NCBI RefSeq assembly: GCF_014640435.1
Contig: NZ_BMGY01000004.1
Coordinates: 62,001 to 126,000 of the forward strand
Source of the DNA: Hymenobacter frigidus
Lineage (GTDB): Bacteria > Bacteroidota > Bacteroidia > Cytophagales > Hymenobacteraceae
Direction: 5' to 3'
Length of the DNA: 64,000 bases
Positions 59,132-64,000 of this stretch are shown in pieces. Made by a program: the position numbers and the translations under genes. A model generated the notes under the pieces. That model ran no database searches, had not been told where the DNA came from, and was given only the letters and a program-made list of their open reading frames with translations. Numbering within the stretch: the first letter of the stretch is position 1; each line of letters starts with the position of its first letter.

Positions 59132-61084
59132 CTACAGAATGGCTAAGCGCCGGCCTATGGTGCGGCCATTAGCTAAGGTCAGGCGCACGGTGTAGATGCC
59201 GGCCGCCAGCGCGGGCAGTGGCAGCGTGGGCTGGCCGGCCTGCGCGGCGGGCTGCTCCCATACCACGCGGCCCAGTGCGTCGAGCACGGCGGCGCGGGCA
59301 AAGGCCGGCCCGGTGATGGAAACGGTGCCGTGCGCAGGATTAGGGTACACGCTGAAGGCTTCGGTTTCGCGGGTCGCGGCCGAAGCGGTAGCCACGTTGT
59401 TGGTCATCACGGGGCGCATCATGGGCGCGCCCCGGTTCAGAGAAGCGGGGTTGGCCAGCCAGGTGCCGAAGTTATCGCGCCGCCAGAAGTAGCCCGCTGG
59501 GATAGAACTGTTCAGGTCGAGGCCATACTGCAGGTTGCGGCTCTGCGAGGGCTGGGTGAAGCCCACGTAGAAGGTGCCGGATACGGGCACGGGCTGGTCG
59601 AAGGTGACTTCGAAATATTGCCAACCCGCCGGAAACGCCGCCGCGGCCGGGATGGTAACAGTTTTGCTGGCGCGGGCGGCGGTAGCGGGCTGCCCGCTCA
59701 CATCGTCCCACACGCTGATGGTAACGGACCGGGCCAGCTGGTCGGAGGCCGAAAACACCGGATACAGGCGTAGCGACCGCACGTAGTCGGGCCGGTTGAG
59801 GTCGAACCGATACGCCAGGGCCCCCGCCTGCCCCGTCACGTAGGGCACCAGCTGAATAAAATTTTCGGCCGTGCCATCGTCGTAGGCGTAATACGTGCCC
59901 AGCTCCACATCGCGGGAAATGGTGTCGTTGGCCAGCGTGCGCGGCGTGGTTTCCTGCGAATTAAGCGCCAGCGTGTAGCGCAGAATCTTGGGGGTGGCCG
60001 TGGCAGGCAGCACCGCCCGGTTGGCCGCACCGGTCACGCTGTCCAGGCGCGGGTTCACGGGCGGGAGGTTGCGGGTGTCCTGCAGCCACGTGCCGATTGG
60101 GGCAGCCGCAGGCAATGCGCGCACGGTGCCCAGCACGCCGGTGCGCAGGGCCAGCGGCCCGGAATTCAGGTTGGTCACGTTCACGCCGAGCTTGGTGTTG
60201 AGCTCACTCGTGGGCGAGGCCGCCGCATTGAACTGCCACACCGGCATGGAGGTGAACCGGCGCAACGGGCTGCGCAACCCACCCGAGGGCGTGTCGCCCC
60301 GCAGACCCGCGCTGGTGGCCACGTCCACAAACGTAGTGTCGGCCAGGCCCCGGGTGCGGCCTCTGTCGAGCAGCACGTAATCCACGCTCCAGTTGTCGCT
60401 ATTGTCCGAGTTATTGCCGCTGGCAATGAACATGAACTGGAAGTTGCCGTGCAGGTATTTGGCCTGATTAAGCAGAATCACCTGCTGCCGGAAGCCGGTG
60501 CGCGCCCGCTGGCTGGTGTACACCCACACCGATTCCCAGCGGTCCAGGTTCGTTTTCACAAATAGCTCCAGGCTAACGGTGTTGTTGTTCACGTTCGCGC
60601 TCGGAGCCCCCACAATGCTGCCGGCCTGCCAGGCAAAGCTCAGCGCTACCTGGTTGCCGGTGCTGAGTCCACCCAAGTCGATGGGCTGCGACACCAGCGA
60701 ATCGATAGGGCCATAGGAGCTGGCCACCATGTTGCTGTAGGTGCGGCCGTTGGCTCGCAGGCCGTCGAGGGTGGCGGCTCCGCGCGTGAGGGGGGCCAGG
60801 GCCAGGCGGTTGCTCACGATGGCCCCGCCCGTGGGCTTCCAGTTCAGCACTTTTGGCGCGCCTTCGAGCGGTGAGGTAAAATCGTCGAAGAAAGGCAGCG
60901 CCAGCGCTGTAGTGCCAGCAGTGCCGCGCAGCTGGGGGCGCACCGCCGCCGCCGGGATAAACTGAGCGCGCCCTGGGTCGGCCGCCAGCGGCCCCGTAAT
61001 AACAGCCTGGGCCGAGGCCGCACCGGCCGCTGCCAGCAACACCAGCAGCAGCAGTTGGCGCGACGCGTGGAAAAGTGTCATCAT
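59132..61084 (-). CDS. T9SS-sorted secreted protein
   Basis: 650 residues with a Sec signal (LLLLVLLAAAGAASAQA). The middle is beta-rich with gingipain/hemagglutinin-like strands (LPFFDDFTSPLEGAP near the start; FYVGFTQPSQSRNLQYGLDL near residue 530). The last 75 residues are a T9SS type A sorting domain: FSVYPNPAHGTVSIT, LDALGRVVWEQ, LPALAAGIYTVRLTLANGR. Surface protein of unknown role. Confidence 0.85.
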   Translation of the reverse strand: MMTLFHASRQLLLLVLLAAAGAASAQAVITGPLAADPGRAQFIPAAAVRPQLRGTAGTTALALPFFDDFTSPLEGAPKVLNWKPTGGAIVSNRLALAPLTRGAATLDGLRANGRTYSNMVASSYGPIDSLVSQPIDLGGLSTGNQVALSFAWQAGSIVGAPSANVNNNTVSLELFVKTNLDRWESVWVYTSQRARTGFRQQVILLNQAKYLHGNFQFMFIASGNNSDNSDNWSVDYVLLDRGRTRGLADTTFVDVATSAGLRGDTPSGGLRSPLRRFTSMPVWQFNAAASPTSELNTKLGVNVTNLNSGPLALRTGVLGTVRALPAAAPIGTWLQDTRNLPPVNPRLDSVTGAANRAVLPATATPKILRYTLALNSQETTPRTLANDTISRDVELGTYYAYDDGTAENFIQLVPYVTGQAGALAYRFDLNRPDYVRSLRLYPVFSASDQLARSVTISVWDDVSGQPATAARASKTVTIPAAAAFPAGWQYFEVTFDQPVPVSGTFYVGFTQPSQSRNLQYGLDLNSSIPAGYFWRRDNFGTWLANPASLNRGAPMMRPVMTNNVATASAATRETEAFSVYPNPAHGTVSITGPAFARAAVLDALGRVVWEQPAAQAGQPTLPLPALAAGIYTVRLTLANGRTIGRRLAIL

Positions 61085-61174
61085 GTAGAAGGATTTTGAG
61101 AGCCTAACGACGCTGGCGAATTAAAAAGTGCGTTGACAAAGAACAGTACGAATGCAGCACATCCTAAGGAATAA

Positions 61175-61284
61175 AAGCACGTCATGCTGAGCGCAGCCGA
61201 AGCATCTTGCGTGTGGTAGTAAACCAATTGATTGAATTACTGACACACGCAAGATGCTTCGGCTGCGCTCAGCATGACGTGCTT
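61175..61284. repeat. Palindromic intergenic repeat, 40-bp arms
   Basis: Left arm 61175-61215 and right arm 61244-61284 are perfectly complementary (core gtcatgctgagcgcagccga). The loop holds agtaaaccaattgattgaat, similar to the loop of the next copy. Between two minus-strand genes. Confidence 0.8.
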
Positions 61285-61303
61285 TTTCTAATTGGCGATG
61301 AGC

Positions 61304-62065
61304 TTATTTCGCCACCCAGATATCTACCAGCTGGCCCATGCGGATGGTGGCATCGGGGCCGGGCACGGGGCGCTGGCGCACCACGGTGCCCGGCGTCTGG
61401 CCTTCTTCGGCGGGCTGCTCAAATACCTCGCCTTTTTGCAGGCCCTGGCCTACGAGCAGCGTCAGGGCTTCATCCTCGGGCATGTTCACGAGGTTGGGCA
61501 CGGCGAAAGTCTGGTTGCCCTGGCCGTCGCCCACTACCAAATCTACTTGGGTGCCTTTGGCGATGGATGCGCCAGGCGCGATTTCCTTGCCATTGACGAG
61601 CTGCTTGAGCACCGCGCCCGAAGCTAAATCGGGCACCAGCTGCACTTGTCCCGCCACCAGGTCGTAGCTTTTCAGGATGAGCATGGCCGCTTTTGAGGAG
61701 TTACCGGTCAGCTTTGGCATCTTGATTACCGGTGGGTTTTTCATGCTCACCTGAATGTAGATTTTGCGGCCTTGCTTCACCTTTTCGCCCGGGGCGGGGT
61801 CCTGCACCAGCACCGTGAACGGGCGTAGGCTGGGGCTGTAGCTGGAGTCGTCCACGAAGTAGGCTAGCTTGCGCTCGTCGAGGTAATTTTCCAGGTCGGC
61901 CACGTTCATGCCCGTCACCTTGGGCACCGTAATGGTTTCGCCGTGGTGCGTACTCATGGGCAGGTACACATAGAAGAAGCCCAGTACGAGCAGCAGGCCC
62001 GCCACGGCGATGAGCACGAGGTGCTTCACGACATCGAGCGGGGTATTAGAGGTAAGGAAAGCCAT
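61304..62065 (-). CDS. Membrane-anchored PASTA-domain protein
   Basis: 253 residues. One membrane segment (VVKHLVLIAVAGLLLVLGFF) then three PASTA domains: VPKVTGMNVADLENYLDERK, MPKLTGNSSKAAMLILKSYD, VPNLVNMPEDEALTLLVGQG. There is no kinase or transpeptidase domain. PASTA domains bind muropeptides or protein partners; this stand-alone type is common in Bacteroidota next to cell-wall genes, here just downstream of the double Ddl protein. Probably functions in envelope sensing. Confidence 0.87.
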   Translation of the reverse strand: MAFLTSNTPLDVVKHLVLIAVAGLLLVLGFFYVYLPMSTHHGETITVPKVTGMNVADLENYLDERKLAYFVDDSSYSPSLRPFTVLVQDPAPGEKVKQGRKIYIQVSMKNPPVIKMPKLTGNSSKAAMLILKSYDLVAGQVQLVPDLASGAVLKQLVNGKEIAPGASIAKGTQVDLVVGDGQGNQTFAVPNLVNMPEDEALTLLVGQGLQKGEVFEQPAEEGQTPGTVVRQRPVPGPDATIRMGQLVDIWVAK

Positions 62066-62103
62066 TGGGAAAGCGTAGGTATTATTTGGGATAATGAAAG
62101 CAT

Positions 62104-62202
62104 GTCATGCCGAGCATAGTCGAAGCATCGCTACCGCAATAGTAAACCCAATCAATTGGATTAGTTACGCGGTAGCGATGCTTCGACTACGCTCAGCATG
62201 AC
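62104..62202. repeat. Palindromic intergenic repeat, second copy
   Basis: Left arm 62104-62137 (gtcatgccgagcatagtcga...) pairs with 62169-62202 (...cgactacgctcagcatgac). The loop aatagtaaacccaatcaatt resembles that of the copy at 61.2 kb. It lies between the PASTA and Ddl genes. Confidence 0.78.
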
Positions 62203-62204
62203 GG

Positions 62205-64000
62205 CTATGTGGCTGGTACTGCCCGCGCCGCCCGCGCCTTGCCAAACTCCAGAATCCGGTCGATAAACGCGTAGGGCGTGTAGCCGGCCAGCGCCGTTTG
62301 GTGGAAAATGCAGGTGGCGGGCGTCATGCCGGGCAGCGAGTTGACCTCGATAATCAGCACCTCGACCTCGCCTTCCTGGCGCACCCGCACGAAGGCATCA
62401 ATCCGGGCGTAGCCCTGAATGTCAAGCACCTCGGCCACGCGGCGCAGCACGGCCTTCACCTCGTTGGAGATGCGCTGGCGTTCCGCGGCATCCACATCGT
62501 AGCGGGCGGGGGTGATGTTCTGGCCTTCGCCGGCCAGGAATTTCTCTTCCAAACTCAGCACCTCGCCGGTGGCCAGGGCCTCGCTGGCCTCGAATACTTC
62601 GATGACGAGCAGGCCGTCTTCATCATAAGAAGTGAGCAGGCCGCCGGTAACTTCCAGAAAATGCGCGGCCCCGTCGCGGCTGATGAGGGTTTCGACTAGA
62701 AAAGCATCCTTGCGCGGAAATTCCTCCTTGAACCCCAGGTTCAGGGTTTCGGCTGGGGCGGGCAGCAGGTCTTCCTCGGTGCGGAATATGAGCTGGCTGA
62801 AGGCTTCCAGCTCGGCCCGGGTCTTTATTTTCTTCACGGCCGAGGAGCAGCCATCGTCGGCGGGCTTGGCGATGAAAGGGTAGGGGAACTGCGTTTCGAG
62901 GCCGCGGTAGAAGCTTTCGGCATCGGCCTGCCACTCCACCTTAGCGGCCATGCGGTGCTCGGCCACGCGCAGGCCGGCATCGCGCAGGCGCTTGTTGGTC
63001 TCGAACTTGTTGATTGTGACGCTGCTGCTGGCTACGCCCGAGCCGTTGTAGGGCAGGTTAAATTTCTCCAGCTCCTGTTGCAGGGCGCCGTCCTCGCCAG
63101 GGCGGCCGTGCAGGGCGATAAATACTTCATCGGCCAGCTGGGCCAACTCCTCGAATGAGATGCGGCGCGGCTGGGCCAGTGCCTGTCCGGCGTAAGTGCT
63201 GGTGATGGTGCCGGCCTCGCGGCGGATGCGCGCCAGGATGGGGTGCGGGGCCTCGCCGGCCTCGGCGTGCTCGATTTTCTCACGGATGTCGTCGGCGTTG
63301 TCCTTCAGCATCACGTTCACGGGCAGCACGTAGAGGCGGTGCTCCTGGGCCGAGCCGGTGAGGAACACCGGCACTGGCGCGTACTTGGCCGAGGAGCTGA
63401 GCTTCTCGAAGATATTGCGCCCGCTTTCCACCGAAATATGGCGCTCGGAGGAGTAGCCGCCCATTATCACGGCCACGCGGATGCGCTCGGTGGTCTCGTG
63501 ATGACGGCCGGCTACGGCCTCATCCAGCTTGGCCAATAGCTGCCCGAGCTTCACGGGGCGCAGGCCGGCGCGGCGGCGGGCCGCCAGCGACGTGCGAATG
63601 AGGAACGTGAGAAACTGCGAGGGATTGAGCCCGATTTCGGCCGCTTGGTGGAAGAAGAACGAGGCCGGCAGCATGCCTGAAGTCGTGTTCGGGTCATTCA
63701 AAAATAGCTTCCCGTCGTGGCCCACAAACCCATCCAAACGGGCGTAGACCTGGAAGCCGAACGTGCGGAACATCTCTTCGCAAGCCTCGCGGATTTCCTG
63801 GATTTTATCCTCCGGTAAGTCAATCGGCGTGACTTTGCGGGCCAGGCCAGGTAGGTATTTCGAGCGGTAGTCGAACATCTCCTCGCCCTTCACAATCTCG
63901 GTAGGCGGCAGGGCCAGGGGCACGCCGTTGGGGTCTTCCACCACAATGCAGCTGAACTCGCGGCCCGCTACAAAGCTCTCTACCAACACCTGCATTTCGC
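62205..64000 (-). CDS. ddl: Tandem double D-alanine-D-alanine ligase (5' part outside window)
   Basis: At least 597 residues. The frame stays open through the Met at 63995 to the window edge, so the N-terminus is missing. Two ATP-grasp ligase modules follow each other. The first shows LVESFVAGREFSCIVV, FDYRSKYLPG, YARLDGF and LNDPNTTSGMLPASFFFHQA. The second is a full Ddl: VAVIMGGYSSERHISVESGR, IALHGRPGEDGALQ, LEVTGGLLTS, YARIDAF, IIEVNSLPGMTPATCIFHQT. Ddl makes the D-Ala-D-Ala dipeptide for peptidoglycan. Family length is about 300 residues, so this is a fusion. The first module has NDPN where the usual metal-site motif is E-x-N. Confidence 0.83.
   Translation of the reverse strand, partial: EMQVLVESFVAGREFSCIVVEDPNGVPLALPPTEIVKGEEMFDYRSKYLPGLARKVTPIDLPEDKIQEIREACEEMFRTFGFQVYARLDGFVGHDGKLFLNDPNTTSGMLPASFFFHQAAEIGLNPSQFLTFLIRTSLAARRRAGLRPVKLGQLLAKLDEAVAGRHHETTERIRVAVIMGGYSSERHISVESGRNIFEKLSSSAKYAPVPVFLTGSAQEHRLYVLPVNVMLKDNADDIREKIEHAEAGEAPHPILARIRREAGTITSTYAGQALAQPRRISFEELAQLADEVFIALHGRPGEDGALQQELEKFNLPYNGSGVASSSVTINKFETNKRLRDAGLRVAEHRMAAKVEWQADAESFYRGLETQFPYPFIAKPADDGCSSAVKKIKTRAELEAFSQLIFRTEEDLLPAPAETLNLGFKEEFPRKDAFLVETLISRDGAAHFLEVTGGLLTSYDEDGLLVIEVFEASEALATGEVLSLEEKFLAGEGQNITPARYDVDAAERQRISNEVKAVLRRVAEVLDIQGYARIDAFVRVRQEGEVEVLIIEVNSLPGMTPATCIFHQTALAGYTPYAFIDRILEFGKARAARAVPAT

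Overview
The window looks like a chromosome segment of a GC-rich Bacteroidota, most likely Hymenobacter or a close relative in Cytophagales. The grounds are two secreted proteins with type IX secretion (T9SS) C-terminal sorting domains, a Bacteroidota-type promoter (TTG, about 20 nt, TAnnTTTG) in front of a tRNA gene, start codons without strong Shine-Dalgarno sites, and Hymenobacter-like intergenic palindromes. The genus is an inference from style; no rRNA or marker-gene comparison was possible.

Left chromosomal part (1-17.7 kb). It opens inside a phage-type gene. A 3' fragment of lolD follows, cut by a decayed IS701-like element; the intact lolD lies 13 kb away. Next come an overlapping HAD phosphatase/UbiA prenyltransferase pair, a GT-C type membrane glycosyltransferase, remnants of IS481 and histidine-kinase genes, a secreted Dps-like gene broken by a frameshift, a MITE-like repeat, an intact dps, an IS3 remnant, a RibD-C reductase, a 980-residue beta-helix T9SS protein, lolD, a GH113-like glycosidase, sucC and an OsmC/Ohr peroxidase.

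Integrated element (17.7-54.4 kb). A tyrosine integrase gene sits directly behind tRNA-Arg(CCG). A 13-bp copy of the tRNA 3' end (CTAACGCGGCCAC), within a diverged 23-bp match, recurs at 54.4 kb and is followed by what looks like the original tRNA terminator. The element is therefore about 36.7 kb. It is organised like a temperate phage: integrase at one end, and at the other an S24/CI-like repressor divergent from an early operon (HTH protein, cytosine methyltransferase, replication-type wHTH protein, VRR-NUC nuclease). It has a second operon with a RecE-like nuclease, a holin/endolysin-like pair and umuDC. I see no terminase, portal, capsid or tail gene, so it resembles a phage satellite, a domesticated prophage or a phage-derived genomic island. 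Its middle (34.4-47.0 kb) is a defence island: an IetAS ATPase/subtilase pair, a GIY-YIG protein, an EVE/PUA-Mrr type IV restriction enzyme, and a type I restriction-modification locus in the order hsdR-hsdS-prrC-hsdM. The PrrC-like anticodon nuclease keeps its catalytic Arg/Glu/His.

Right chromosomal part (54.4-64 kb). A truncated, frameshifted DUF4440-like remnant is followed by fbp, an aldehyde dehydrogenase, a small secreted protein, a fasciclin protein, a T9SS protein, a PASTA protein and a tandem double D-Ala-D-Ala ligase that runs off the window. Long palindromes of one repeat family lie between several of these genes.
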